DNA of 64,000 bases from Tubiluchus corallicola (GCA_030141605.1 JAQGDQ010000684.1:1-64000), one strand, 5' to 3'; positions 50,769-62,904 are shown, counted from the first letter of the stretch. Notes: generated from the letters alone by a model not told the origin. Made by a program: numbers and translations.

Positions 50769-52115
50769 ATGGAGGTGAAACAACTCGTTTTGCTTGTATT
50801 TTTGCTCAACGTCACTTGTCTACTGGCGGAGCAGATAAATTGGAACGAGTGCGGAAAGTCTAGAGGATGCTTTTTCAGCCCCAAGGAATGCAATTCCGAA
50901 ACTTCCTGCAAATACCTCCTCACGTACCAGGAGATGGAGTCTCACATTAGCTTCGAGATGAGTGGCAGCGTCGATTTTCCACTACAAAGCTCTTATGTAT
51001 CCATCGCTTTCTCTGACGACAAGCGAATGGGTGAAGACAGTGTTATTGAATGTGTACATGACATTAGTACTGGGGATGTGAATCTTTTTCCTTCGTACAA
51101 TACTCTGGGCAAAAATAACAATCGTATTAATATTCAACTGGAAGCTGCAGGATTGGTGTTGCAGAATGCGTCCTATAATGACGGAGTGATCCGTTGTCGT
51201 TTCACTCGTGAAAAATTAGTTGATCATGATCTTATCTACGATCTCAATAAGCAGTGGTTTTTGTTGATGGCTAACGGCCCTGCCACGTCTTCAAATATAG
51301 ATCAGCATTTGCTTGATCCACTACCGGTACGATCGGATGATCGTGTTAGTGTTTTGGGTCTTGGAGTTGGCGGAGGTGCGACTAGCTCGAGCGCATTGGC
51401 AATTGCACACGGCTGCCTAATGTTAATCGCCTGGGTATTCTTTGTATCGCTTGGAAAAATCACGGCGCGGTATTACAAGGAAACTTGGGAGGAAAAAGTT
51501 CTTGACTTGGCCGTCTGGTTTCAGATCCACCGCACGTGTATGGTCACTGCTTGGATATGTTTTGTTATTGCTACCATTCTAATAATCTACCAGGTTTCTG
51601 GCTGGGTGAGCAACCCCGGAGACTCCTTCTCTCACTCCATTGTTGGCATCATTGCCGTCTGTTTGGGTATCTTACAGCCCTTCATTGCCCTCTGCCGCTG
51701 TCATCCCGGTTCTGCAAATCGGCCTTGGTTCAATTGGATACACTGGGCCATCGGTACCGTGGCTCATATTCTTGCCGTCTCGGCCATCTTTCTGGCTTTC
51801 GCATTCATGCACGCGAAGAATGCTTTGCCGTTCTACATGTTCTGCATCATGGGCTCGTACGTCATCTGGCACGTGTTCTGTGAAATTGTCCTGGAGATTC
51901 ACGCGTGTTGCATCTACAAGAAACGCAAGAGAGCCGAAGAAGTCACTCTCCGTCCCGTCAACCAGGGAGCATTTACGGTAGCCGTGGAGAGACCGAGACC
52001 GCCAAAAGGTTCCGGTTTCCAGAAGTTTATGCTGGCACTTTATGTGATCGTCCTTCTCATCCTTACCATCGCCCTGGTTGTTCTGCTTATTGTAAAGTGG
52101 GGGAAAACTTACTAA
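50769..52115 (+). CDS. DOMON-cytochrome b561 protein, paralogue C
   Basis: The ATG at 50769 gives 448 residues; an in-frame GTG 6 bases earlier is not a plausible eukaryotic start. Signal peptide about 1-20 (MEVKQLVLLVFLLNVTCLLA), Cys-rich 23-53, DOMON about 54-195 with Met87 (RMGEDSV) and His180 (DQHLLDP), and six b561 helices about 208-443 with His214 (AHGCLML), His254 (QIHRTC), His289 (SHSIVG) and His325 (WIHWAI). A basic loop (YKKRKRAEEV) follows helix 5. It replaces the SCKVDN of A and B with SGSVDF, losing one cysteine, and in this resembles the DOMON-only protein (EMSGRTEY). Same probable activity as A and B. It is separated from B by the GPCR and about 9 kb. Confidence 0.93.
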   Translation: MEVKQLVLLVFLLNVTCLLAEQINWNECGKSRGCFFSPKECNSETSCKYLLTYQEMESHISFEMSGSVDFPLQSSYVSIAFSDDKRMGEDSVIECVHDISTGDVNLFPSYNTLGKNNNRINIQLEAAGLVLQNASYNDGVIRCRFTREKLVDHDLIYDLNKQWFLLMANGPATSSNIDQHLLDPLPVRSDDRVSVLGLGVGGGATSSSALAIAHGCLMLIAWVFFVSLGKITARYYKETWEEKVLDLAVWFQIHRTCMVTAWICFVIATILIIYQVSGWVSNPGDSFSHSIVGIIAVCLGILQPFIALCRCHPGSANRPWFNWIHWAIGTVAHILAVSAIFLAFAFMHAKNALPFYMFCIMGSYVIWHVFCEIVLEIHACCIYKKRKRAEEVTLRPVNQGAFTVAVERPRPPKGSGFQKFMLALYVIVLLILTIALVVLLIVKWGKTY

Positions 52116-53064
52116 GCTACAAGTAAGCAAGCATTGGTTGTTTAATTTTTATGACTAAATTATGCGTTAAATAATGCTACTTTGTTTTATAGTCATTGCA
52201 CCCACACACATGTACATTCTACCCATGCATGTGTGTACAGGGGCATGATTTAGTTTAGTATACTAAAAGGAAAATTTATTTGACCCTTTTTATTAAGTTC
52301 TGTTCTATTAAATGAATCTCGCTGTGGTCATCATAGCCAGTATAAAGTTCTAAGTTCTTAAACGTGTGACAACGAACATGCCAGGCGATGTGTTCACGAG
52401 ACTAATAAGGTCAGAATTAGTAAGTAACTTTATAGCTACACTTGCTTACTGTTGCGTTTTTTTGCTAAGTAATTTATTGTGTGCTAGAAAGAATCAACCG
52501 TCCACTTTGTAAAAGATCTGCCTTATTGTATTTTCGAATTGAATCATCTATGTATTTTCTTAACTAGATTTTTAAATATCTGCTTCTCACAGTTAAGGCA
52601 CATAATATTAATAAATAATTCTTAATCTGGCTTCCTGTAATGTGTTTAAGAGGCTGAAAAGGTTCAAACGTAAGCTTTATTAATGTGTGTATACTTCATT
52701 TTACGTTGTGTTAGTGGGTGTGGGAATGTATGATTCAATATTTGTGTGACTATTCCTTCTTTCACTAAAATCAGGGAGAGAGAGGGCAGAGAGAGAAAAA
52801 GAACGAGAGAGTGTGTGAGGGAGAGAGAGAGACATGAACCAGTGTTTTGTCAGATTCTAATACAAGTTTTTGGCAAGAAGTTGGACCTTACCTATCTTGA
52901 CCTTGCCTTAAATTTGTGTACAATGCAGCTCTGAGTTTATTGTTGTCTTGCAGAAGTAATACCTTCCTGTAAACGTAACAAAAATTACAGAATCTCATAT
53001 AGTTACCACTTATTACTGTTTTAGTTATACAAAATTGATGGTTTCATATTTTATTGGGGCAAGT
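52116..53064. other. 3' flank of paralogue C
   Basis: A GA-rich stretch lies at 52770-52835. AATAAATAA near 52612 could serve as a polyadenylation signal but is distant. No exon seen. Confidence 0.4.
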
Positions 53065-53072
53065 GCTGTCTA

Positions 53073-53462
53073 CAGGGCCTATTTCAGCCTAAGCGAGGCC
53101 CGGAGAAGTGGGGCGTGTGAGGCCCCCTCGGGGGGGGGGGGTGGTGTAAGCGCCGGGGGGCGGGCGCCACCATGGTTGACGCCCAGAAAATTTTTGAACT
53201 GCTAGAATGCAGGAGAAGCATTTTCGAAGAGAAAATATGGAGTTATACAGTTGTTAAAGGAAAGAATAATTGAAAGAAAAACTGCTTTATTCTCAAGACC
53301 AGTCCTTAATACTTGTCAATACTGGCAAATGGCGCGCGTGCGGCAAGAGAGGGAGAGAAGAGGCAGTATGTTCGCATAAAGCAAAAGAATGCTACCTTGG
53401 CGCGAGCCCCCCCCCCCGGAGGGTGAGGCCCCGGGGAAGTATCCCCCCTGAAATAGGCCCTG
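53073..53462. mobile_element. hAT-like MITE with GC-rich interior
   Basis: Perfect inverted ends CAGGGCCTATTTCAG and CTGAAATAGGCCCTG, and a perfect 8-bp target duplication GCTGTCTA (53065-53072 and 53463-53470). The inside holds poly-G and poly-C runs (near 53131-53165 and 53407-53417) that could form hairpins or quadruplexes. 390 bp. Confidence 0.93.
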
Positions 53463-53470
53463 GCTGTCTA

Positions 53471-56400
53471 TGTCGAAAATGATTAGATTAGAATGCTCTA
53501 AACGTTGCTACGTAGTTAGTACAATATTTCGACAAACTTGGTCGCCAGTTCGTTATTTATAATTGACATTTTCTTGTCAGTATGGGTGGATTGGGCGTGA
53601 CTGGCATAGTCTGTGTAGGTCTAGTTATCCATTTTGACAACCTCAACGCAAATAAAACGAATCAACGCAAAAGTAATTATTTTATTCACGTTTATTTCCT
53701 GTGGGCATTGAATGGTCTAGCCATTAGGCTGACCTCTAGACCTAAACATTCAATTTATTATTCTTATCGATGATAAATGTGGAATGTCGGTTCGTGCTGT
53801 ACGTACAGTGTCACAAGGTCAAGTTAAGAATCCTACAGTAACCAGTCTTAACTGCTGTAGTGAGTTTATTATGGCAAGCGCTCATCACTCACTGACTAAA
53901 CAAGTTTGGGCGTAAATAAAACGGCCAATTTTCGACCTTGTAATGTTTATATACGCTATTCTCTTTCCTAAAATCCTCGTGTCTTTTGGCGCAGGCTTAT
54001 TTGCACTGCTAAATAGTGTAGTTCTCCAAACGTAACTATCCAGTCACGGGTTTACTTAACATGTAAAACTATAAAGTCGGTTTTTCGTTTAGTGGAGTGA
54101 CACGTAGGCATAATTTCCATGGTATTTACTAAGCAGCTTTCAGTGAAAAATGATTGAATATGTATGTATGTGTTTAGAAACCTTGTATTAAACGCAGCTA
54201 TTGTATATTTACGTGAATTTTCGAAACCTCGTGCATAATAGATCGCTTTTGTATTTATTGTTTATAACATATGTACGGTTTTCTAACTTATGAATCTTTT
54301 AGCGCATTGGACTTTAATATTAAACTAACCGAGTGCGTATATTTTTGGACGTTTGTAAATTTTTGTGACTAATACCATGCTGTTTTATTTGTATGTTTCT
54401 GTACATAATTCATATTTTAACTTTAATAATTGTTTCTCGTTTACGCATTTATATATTGTTTAGCGTATAATGAATCATGATAGTTTTCTATTCTATTATG
54501 TATCATTGTTTATAAATTGTGCATTTAATAGGGTGTCTTATACCACTGAGTTTTTTCCACTTTTCCTTCCACTCTATTGATGGTGTTTAAAATGCAATAC
54601 AAAAATAGAATGGCATGTTTTTAGCTATAACGGCTGCTGTCAGTTACTTTTGTAGCTTACAGTTTTGTCTAAGATGACTAAAACTTGTAAGAATCCATGA
54701 CACTTCTTACATCTCTTCTTGTCATACAGTGAAGCTGAGTTGTATACAGTGTATAAGCTTCCTAGCTTTGTTTGATAGTATCAGTTACTTATCAAAAAAT
54801 AATCTATACATTTTTTACTAATCATTTATACTCGTTTTTGTACTATCCACTGGTTAGTTAGTTAGTTACAGATACAATGTAATCTTTTGGTAGGGAATTC
54901 GAGCTAACTTTTGTGTTCTATAAATTTATTTTGTATTGATAAATCAAGTTATTTGATAATTTTACAAAGTTTATTTTAGGAAAAGATTATATTACACGTT
55001 TTTTATTTGTACAGCACACACAAAATCGGGTAGTTGCATTGGTGCCGTAATTTCTTTTGTACGTAAGCCAAGATAAAGTAGAGATTAGTACCTGTTGTGT
55101 ATCTATATACTATATCAAATGCAATACCTTTCTACACAATTTATGTAAAGTTTCATTCTGAGAGTGAAATTGGCATGAATAAAGTTAGAAACAGTTAAAG
55201 TAGTAATGAAAATAAAGCAAGTTTGAATTTGTGTCATTTGAGTTGAAAATTTATGTTGTTCTTGTTGTTTCTACCGGAAGGGTTATGGCTACTACAGGAA
55301 GTCAGCTGTTCGATGTTTTGCAAGCCCTAAATCGGGATTCTGTCGATATTCTATCTCGCTCCAATGCGCCCGCGTCTAGACGCCTCCTTGCTTATATAAA
55401 CACCCCCTCCTTGTGTAAAAGAAATACCTCTCCGCTGATGCACCTCGAGGGATTTACTGTACAGAAGGGAAGGAAAAAAATCAGCAGAAGCTTTAGTCAC
55501 GATGAATCAACGCATTGAGAATTACCCACTGCTGTTCAAGTATGACCGCGCGGTGGTTTATACGGCAAGGGCGTGACTAGGCTAAAGAAAATAGCGCCCA
55601 GAAATCGTGCGCGCGGAGTATATAAATAGTCTGCAGCTTACTGCCACGGAGAAACATTAATATCCGGTTACATTGTAAAGTGTCCCGCAGGATTTTTGAA
55701 CCCGGTTTGTACCCTGAGTAATTAACCCGTCAGCCATTCGATAAAATATCCACATTGTTTCAGTTCAACGTCCATAACAGCTTGTAGTAAAAATTGCGTT
55801 AGAAACTGCTTACAGAAACTTCCGCAATCATTAATAGAAACTGGCAACATTGTTACTTTGTATTTAAAGGCCTATTAGCTACAAATGGATGTAGTTTTAA
55901 GAGTAAAGTTGATTTTAAAATGAACTGTACACCCCGGGGCGAGGAAACGGGGCGTTCACCTATAATTAATATGACGAAATGGTATGTGATTTTCTGCAAT
56001 TACCGACAGTCACTCACTCGTAATACGATTTTTCATTATCTTTTTTTGGAAACATACAAAACTTGAATGTTCGAGTCACTGTAAACATTTGCTGTTATTT
56101 TAATTATGAATGGTCGTACATGCTGTTGTCCAGCAACCAAGTGTCCAAGTAGCCATGCAGAATATTTACAGAAGTGGCCAGCCGTCAGTGAAACGAATAA
56201 TTTTTAACAATACAGTACTGAACAGTTTCATTCCACACAAAAATTCACGAAGATTATTTTTAACTGTTAATTTATGAAGGAATATGGTAATTAAAACAAT
56301 TAGCAGTTATTTTTTAAACGGAAAGAAAAGTCATATATATATATATGTATTGTATCTTTATAATCGGTGTGTGTATTGTGTGGTTTGTAATTGTGATTAC

Positions 56401-56639
56401 CCAATAAAATATCTCTAACATACCTGCTAATATAATATTTGTTACTATGCATCTGCCTTAGTTATTACTGGCAGTTTGTTCATTAACTGTTCGCTTACGC
56501 CGCAGTATAGTAATTAGTTCAAAATGCGCATAGCTATTACTGTTGACAACGTTCTCATTGTATTTGCCGAGCAGGTAATGACAGTACATGTTAAATAGTC
56601 ATGCCCAGGTTGCCTGAATACACAGAGTTGACAGCAGCA
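53471..56639. other. No gene recognised
   Basis: Over 3 kb of largely unique AT-rich DNA. Open frame 55231-55518 lies in locally GC-richer sequence but has no family resemblance. TATATAAATAG at about 55619 resembles a TATA box with no obvious gene after it. A short (TA)n lies at 56334-56346. Confidence 0.4.
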
Positions 56640-56654
56640 AACGTGTCTTTACAA

Positions 56655-57312
56655 CACTGTCAACATTCACACTTTTAAGAATGCTTCTAACAACACCGTC
56701 AACATTCACACACTTAATAATGCTTCTGACAACACCGTCAACATTCATACACTTAATAATGCTTCTGACAACACCGTCAACATTCACACACTTAATAATG
56801 CTTCTGACAACACCGTCAACATTCACACACTTAATAATGCTTCTAACAACACTGTCAACATTCACACACTTAATAATGCTTCTAACAACACCGTCAACAT
56901 TCACACACTTAATAATGCTTCTGACAACACTGTCAACATTCACACTCTTAATAATGCTTCTAACAACACTGTCAACATTCACACACTTAATAATGCTTCT
57001 AACAACACCGTCAACATTCACACACTTAAGAATGCTTCTAACAACACTGTCAACATTCACACACTTAATAATGCTTCTAACAACACCGTCAACATTCACA
57101 CACTTAATAATGCTTCTAACAACACCGTCAACATTCACACACTTAATAATGCTTCCGACAACACCGTCAACATTCACACACTTAATAATGCTTCTGACAA
57201 CACCGTCAACATTCACACACTTAATAATGCTTCTAACAACACCGTCAACATTCACACACTTAATAATGCTTCCGACAACACCGTCAACATTCACACACTT
57301 AATAATGCTTTG
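56655..57312 (+). repeat. 39-bp minisatellite, about 17 units
   Basis: The unit is AATAATGCTTCTAACAACAC followed by CGTCAACATTCACACACTT, with C/T and A/G variants. Because 39 is a multiple of 3, long frames stay open on both strands (13-residue repeats MLLTTPSTFTHLI and NVDGVVRSIIKCV). Variation between units changes amino acids in both frames (for example Pro/Leu and Gly/Ser), so I do not call it coding. Confidence 0.95.
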
Positions 57313-57890
57313 GTTACTGCATTACCAGTACCGGAAAAATATGAACCGATTCAAATGAAATTTTGTCTAAACTGATAAATTTAATCATAACTATATTATA
57401 CAAATCAAAGTAGATAAACAATATCTTAATTACAATAACTCATTAATAATAAAAATGAATTCATATAACAGAATTCTAGTATAAAGCATCAGTCTGTACT
57501 TGCATTAAAGCAAAATGTATTACAATGTGTGCATTGGTCAACCTGTATTGTAATGTAAATGCATGGAGCTTTTATAAATCCATTTTATCGATTAAGTAGC
57601 TAAAGTCACATATGGCAAAGAGTATTATTGAATCAATAACATATTTAGTAACTTAAGCTTTGAAGTGAATGGCAAATAGCAAATGTACGGGACTCGTTCA
57701 TAAAATACAAGTCCTTGGGAACTACCCTGCTATGAAGTAAAAAGTGAGGAATTACACGTTACTAATGCACGGGGTACCTTAACGAGTCAATCTTGAACTT
57801 CTGCACAACCAGTTTACGTAATTTTTAAAAGCCCTTAGAGGATAGAAATTTTAATTAGAGATAATGAAACTTGAAAGTGATACCAACTAA
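57313..57890. other. No gene recognised
   Basis: Unique AT-rich sequence between two minisatellites. Confidence 0.4.
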
Positions 57891-57894
57891 TAAA

Positions 57895-58085
57895 AAAATC
57901 ATGTCGAGAGTAATTCGCCGAGGCATTCACACTAGACAGAAAATCATGTCGAGAGTAACTCACCGAGGCGTTCACACTAGACAGAAAATCGTGTCGAGAG
58001 TAACTCGCCGAGGCGTTCACACTAGACAGAAAATCGTGTCGAGAGTAACTCGCCGAGGCGTTCACACTAGACAGAAAATCGACTC
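57895..58085 (+). repeat. 45-bp tandem repeat, about 4 units
   Basis: The unit is GTGTCGAGAGTAACTCGCCG, AGGCGTTCACACTAGACAGA, AAATC. The related words AACTCGCAAAGTAGTTCACA and CTTGCGAGTTTGATGCC follow in the next 80 bases. The array may be an expanded transposon end. Confidence 0.88.
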
Positions 58086-58393
58086 GCAGCGACTGTTGGA
58101 GAGTTTGCAATAGTTTACCGACAGTAACTCGCAAAGTAGTTCACACTTGCGAGTTTGATGCCAGAGAGAAAATGTGTTAGTCTGAACATGCCTTAAGCTT
58201 AGAAGCATGTGTTCTTAAGTCAGTCAGCACACTCCATTGTAATAAGCAATGATATGGTGTGAAAAAAATAATTTAACTGCAATATGAGCCTAGTCAATCT
58301 AGAACATTAACAAATAATCCAATGGCAACAGACTATGTGTGCTCCAGTCAACAGAAAATACATTATAATGAATTCACAAGGAACAATCTAACA

Positions 58394-58778
58394 CTAAGCC
58401 TTTTCATAGTTCCAGTGATTAATCATGATCGTGAAAAGGTCAAAGATTGAGTGTACAAAGCAACACATCTGTGACTCTTGACAACGCCTCGCAGCCCTAG
58501 CTGTTGTAATAGTAACAGTTTTAACAGCTGGCTGGAACGTTACCTAGGTCATTGTTTCTTGTTCCCAAGCAAGATCCTGCTAGTCAACACACAGAATAAT
58601 GCACAATTAAGTAAAGTTCACGTAAAATAAGGAAGCTACTGAACGGATGGAACAGAGAGCTTTGCTTTACACACGTAACGTGATGGTTGTTGTAAAGACT
58701 CGTTGCTGTGGTACACTTAACCTTTGACCTGCAGCAAATGCACATGCGCACAGCAAATCTTTGAAAAGACTTATTGCT
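58394..58778 (+). mobile_element. MITE, AATAAGCC family
   Basis: CTAAGCCTTTTCATAGTTCC at the left and TTGAAAAGACTTATT at the right, with the core GCCTCGCAGCCCTAGCT and GGTACACTTAACC. Fourth copy of the family in the window. Confidence 0.75.
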
Positions 58779-58864
58779 AAGCCAAGTACATTGTCGTGTG
58801 AAATAATTACTTATGTACATAGTTTATATTAATACGTAAGACTTATGTTTGAAATGAATGGCTT

Positions 58865-61681
58865 CTAACCCGGATCGTCCTTGACTATTTTCTCGTGTAC
58901 AGTTTTCCGCGGTGTGTGCACAGCGGGTTCTAATTTAACTTCAGTTCTAGTCAAGGTCACCTTCTCGGCACTTGTAACCAGATTTGCTGGCAATTGTGCT
59001 GCAGACGCAGTCGTTATGCCCTGCTCCGAAATTTGTTTCTGAAATAAAAAGAGCAGAGCGAATTTAACTTTGTCCAAACACTTTTCCTAACAGCGAAATC
59101 TATTGCAATTTCAGAAAGTTGTTTTTTAAAGCTGGCAATCTCTGCGGGACAAAATTTTGGATCAGCGTCTGATGCAATTTATATATATATACGTCTAGAA
59201 TCTAGAAGAGCTACCTGTATTGTAAAAGACGAAATAACCACTAGTAGTTGAATGATCTTTATTGCACCTTAGGATTTAGGAAATCGCAAATAGTGCTAGA
59301 CTAAAACTACTGCCGCATATTTTGCTTAATGGGAGCGAGCATGGAACATTCGACTAGAATGAGTTTTTCTTATTTCGATTTCGATTCAAACAAAAATGAT
59401 GGCTTCTAATAATGTGGCACTTCAACTACATTTGTTCTTTATCATTAAAACGGTTGAAACATCGTCGTGCAATTAGCGTAATTTAGCTTCAATTTCCGTG
59501 CCCAGTTTTTACTGCAGAACAAAATCAAACAATATGCACGATCTTTGAAAGACTGCTTTTCATTTACGATTTGAAAATCTTAAAAGCTGAGTTTGAGTTT
59601 GACTCGGATCCAAATTCACCTTTTGGTAGAGAATGCTCACCCGGAGAACGCCGAGCCTTGCTGTTTGTTTCCAGAACAAATTTTAGTTGGGAAGATTTTT
59701 TTTATACAAGTTCATACACCGCATACCTGAAAACAAGGCCTACTCAAACAGATGTTTGTGGCGTGACGGAACCTAGCTCATTAGCAAAGATACCCCGTCT
59801 AAAGCGAGTTACTGAACCAGCAGATGTGTCTCAGGCACATTTCGGAAGTACATACATCCTCTGTCCAGCATTCAATTTTTATGCATAATACCACTCAAAG
59901 TTAGTAGTGAACCCACACCACTCAGCATGATGTGTGGAAAGTTTACCATTAGACTACAAAACACGCTACACTCTCAACCAGTCAACCCTTTCAACTCTCA
60001 CAAAATACATCGCAGACTTTCATTACCATCTTACATTACAGACATTCGTCGTTTATAAATATGTGTTTTCAAACCAAAACCGTCCACAAGTCGACACAGT
60101 TAAGACAATGTTATGATGCCTCAAAGTAGAATGCATCAAAAGTTTGGTCACATGTAAATTTTTTGTTTTTTATAAAAACAAACACTAAATATATTGGACT
60201 TAACAAAAAACGTTAAAAAATACTAAAAATCTAATTTCATAATCCTGTACCAACTTTTCTGACTAGAAACTATTACTGCAATTATAAATTTTCAAACTCC
60301 AATAGTAGCTCGTGGAAGGAGTCATTTTGCTCTGGTTTTTTTTCTGTTGCCAAGCCCAGATCTCCGACTGGAAGAGCCATCTACTGGATATAAATGTAAC
60401 TTCAACATGTTCTTGCAAAGTCCATAGCAACCAATATTTGTTGGGTTGCTAAGTGTTTCGTAGAAAAGAGATAAAAAACAATGGCTCACTTTAACAGTGA
60501 TTTCTCAAAAATTTTCAGTGCATAGCCTGCACTTCAACTTCATTGAGGATTATCTCAGCTTAGAATCAGGATGTGTGAATAACTAGAAAAGCTTAACCGC
60601 CGACTTATGGACAATTTTGCTACGTAGGCACACAAATACAAAAATTCGATCATGTCATTAAGTGAAATCTTTTCTCGATATTGTGCACATCATCTTACCT
60701 GTTCAATTTGTTCACTTTTTATTTGCGCTGCTGCTGTTTTCGTAAAAGCCATTGGCACAACTGTTGGCGGAATACCTTCAGCCAGAGTAGTTTGTCCAGC
60801 GTTTAATTTCTAAACAAATACCAAATGATCTACTGAAATAAATTCTACATGGTGCAATTCTAGCTGTACCGTTCACATCAACGTTACAGTACGGAATTAG
60901 TTTCATTTTCAATTAGATACAACAAGATGCAAAAGGAGTATTATTAATTGCATAAATCCAATTTAGCATTTAAAGGAATTTTTCGATATTTTCTTGCAGC
61001 ACTAATTGTGTTTGGGATTTCAGCCTGTGCGCTACGTATATACATTTTGTTTAAGGTTCACTGGACTAAAAGCATTTTTATTTTGATACCGTTTGTTTGG
61101 CCTGCATTACGTAATCGTTTTTAGTCAATAAATTATCAATTCATCAATAAGATTTGCTACACGTCACTACATCGTAATAATTTCTATTTTTTTAACTAGA
61201 TTTGGAACATACGCATTTAACAACTGACTTTACATTTACATTACATAGACCCGATAAACTGGATCGCCATTTTCCAAGAATATCCGGTAAAACAAAGTAA
61301 TTTACATAAACTATAGAAGATGAAAAATGAGGATTCAAAAACGAAGAAAGTTCTATGAAACAAGTTACACTACACTATCTTTAAAAATTTAAGTTTAAGT
61401 ATATAATAAGACAAAAGCCGCAACTAGCTCTCTAGCTAAACAACTAAGCTAAGTACCTGAACAACTTGAGAAGTAACAGAGGTAGGATTGATAATCCTGG
61501 CATAGACTGGTTGTCCTTTCACTGCAGCTAAACAAAATGGAGAAGACGACCGTGAAACAGTACACTATTAAAACATTTATCAAGTTTTCTTTAAATAAAA
61601 AAAAAGTCAGCAGCCGATATGAAAATTGTACGTTTGTGTTTCCGATGTACGTATATTTTCAGTTCCTCTGTTTAGTTACTT

Positions 61682-61762
<81 letters not shown>

Positions 61763-61831
61763 AATAATAATAATAACAATAATAACAACAACAACAATAA
61801 TAATAATAACAACAACAACAACAACAATAAT

Positions 61832-61864
<33 letters not shown>

Positions 61865-62684
61865 AATAATAATATAATAATCTTTATTAAAAGTCAGTCT
61901 TTGGATTAACAATCAACGTAAGCTCATGGAGCTTTTAGTCGACTGTAAATAACAATTGTACAACTACGTAACAGAGATTACTATTGCTGTACATCAGTAC
62001 ATTAGTACACGCAAATTACTACGCATCAGGCAGGGCAACAGTAGGTGTACGATTGGAACACGACATTATCACAACTTACGATTGGAACACGACATTATGA
62101 CAACTTACGTTTGGAACACGACATTATGACAACTTACGATTGGAACACGACATTATAACAACTTACGATTGGAACACGACATTATAACAACTTACGATTG
62201 GAACACGACATTATAACAACTTACGATTGGAACACGACATTATGACAACTTACGATTGAACACGACTTATACAACTTACGATTGGAAACGACATTATACA
62301 ACTACGATTGGAACACGACATTATACAACTTACGATTGGAACACGACATTATGACAACTTACGATTGGAACACGACATTATGACAACTTACGATTGGAAC
62401 ACGACATTATGACAACTTACGATTGGAACACGACATTATAACAACTTACGATTGGAACACGACATTATAACAACTTACGATTGGAACACGACATTATAAT
62501 AACTTACGATTGGAACACGACATTATGACAACTTACGAATGGAACACGACATTATGACAACTTACGATTGCAACACGACATTATAACAACTTACGTTTTG
62601 CTGTTAAAATTTGCTTGGGATCTGCCACTGTAGCTACCTTCATGCCCTGAATGGCTCTAAGATTAGCAGGAGTCAACGCAAAAC
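58865..62684 (-). CDS. C-terminal four exons of an unidentified Ala/Thr/Val/Gln-rich protein
   Basis: Exons on - in order: 62595-62684, 61457-61527, 60699-60809 and 58865-59038 (ending TAG). All have GT-AG borders and phases match throughout (1-base split between the first two, then phase 0). Peptides: FALTPANLRAIQGMKVATVA... ; AVKGQPVYARIINPTSVTSQ... ; KLNAGQTTLAEGIPPTVVPM... ; KQISEQGITTASAAQLPANL... ending VKDDPG. The region looks unstructured, with evenly spaced hydrophobic residues and an IKSE/VKLEP (sumoylation-like) flavour, as in tails of nuclear transcription or chromatin regulators. I cannot name the family. Upstream exons must lie beyond 62684 or outside the window. The first intron opens with an array of donor-like repeats (62045-62595). 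Confidence 0.75.
59330..59645. mobile_element. Worn copy of the GAGCAT/GAATTCG hAT-like MITE
   Basis: GGGAGCGAGCATGGAACATT at the left and GGTAGAGAATGCTCACCC at the right match the ends of 36765-37170, with shared interior words (GCACTTCAACTACATTTGTT, AATATGCACGATCTTTG). It lies in the last intron of the - strand gene. Confidence 0.7.
61680..61885 (+). repeat. (TAA)n/(CAA)n trinucleotide microsatellite
   Basis: Alternating TAA and CAA blocks in an intron of the - strand gene. Homopolymeric frames over it are artefacts. Confidence 0.97.
62045..62595 (-). repeat. 29-bp minisatellite, 19 units, each built around a splice donor
   Basis: Read on -, the unit is CGTAAGTTGTCATAATGTCG then TGTTCCAAT. 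The unit nearest 62595 begins exactly at the exon's donor (AAAAC|GTAAGTTGT). Thus about 17 further intact GTAAGTT words follow it at 29-bp steps. A few units near 62258-62330 have lost one to three bases. Confidence 0.93.
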
Positions 62685-62904
62685 CTACGAAATGAAATGA
62701 GAGAAAATATAGGAATACAGACATTTACTTCATGGCTTAACAAAACCTTTCACAATTTAAAAATTTTTAACCCTTAAAAATATTGTCCAACACAAATGCA
62801 AGAAATCAACACAAAAACATGCAAACAAAGTTTAATCTTTAGTGACACGGTGCAGCGAGTAAGTTGCAGTTCTGGCTTGTCAGGTCTTGATTTTATTGCC
62901 TAAG

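Noticed and set aside
51536-52130. Several 73-152 codon frames on both strands within paralogue C
   Set aside because: Shadows of the DOMON-b561 gene in other frames.
56599-57358. Open frames of 225 (+) and 231 (-) codons with 13-residue repeats
   Set aside because: Both follow from a 39-bp minisatellite, and unit differences change amino acids in both frames.
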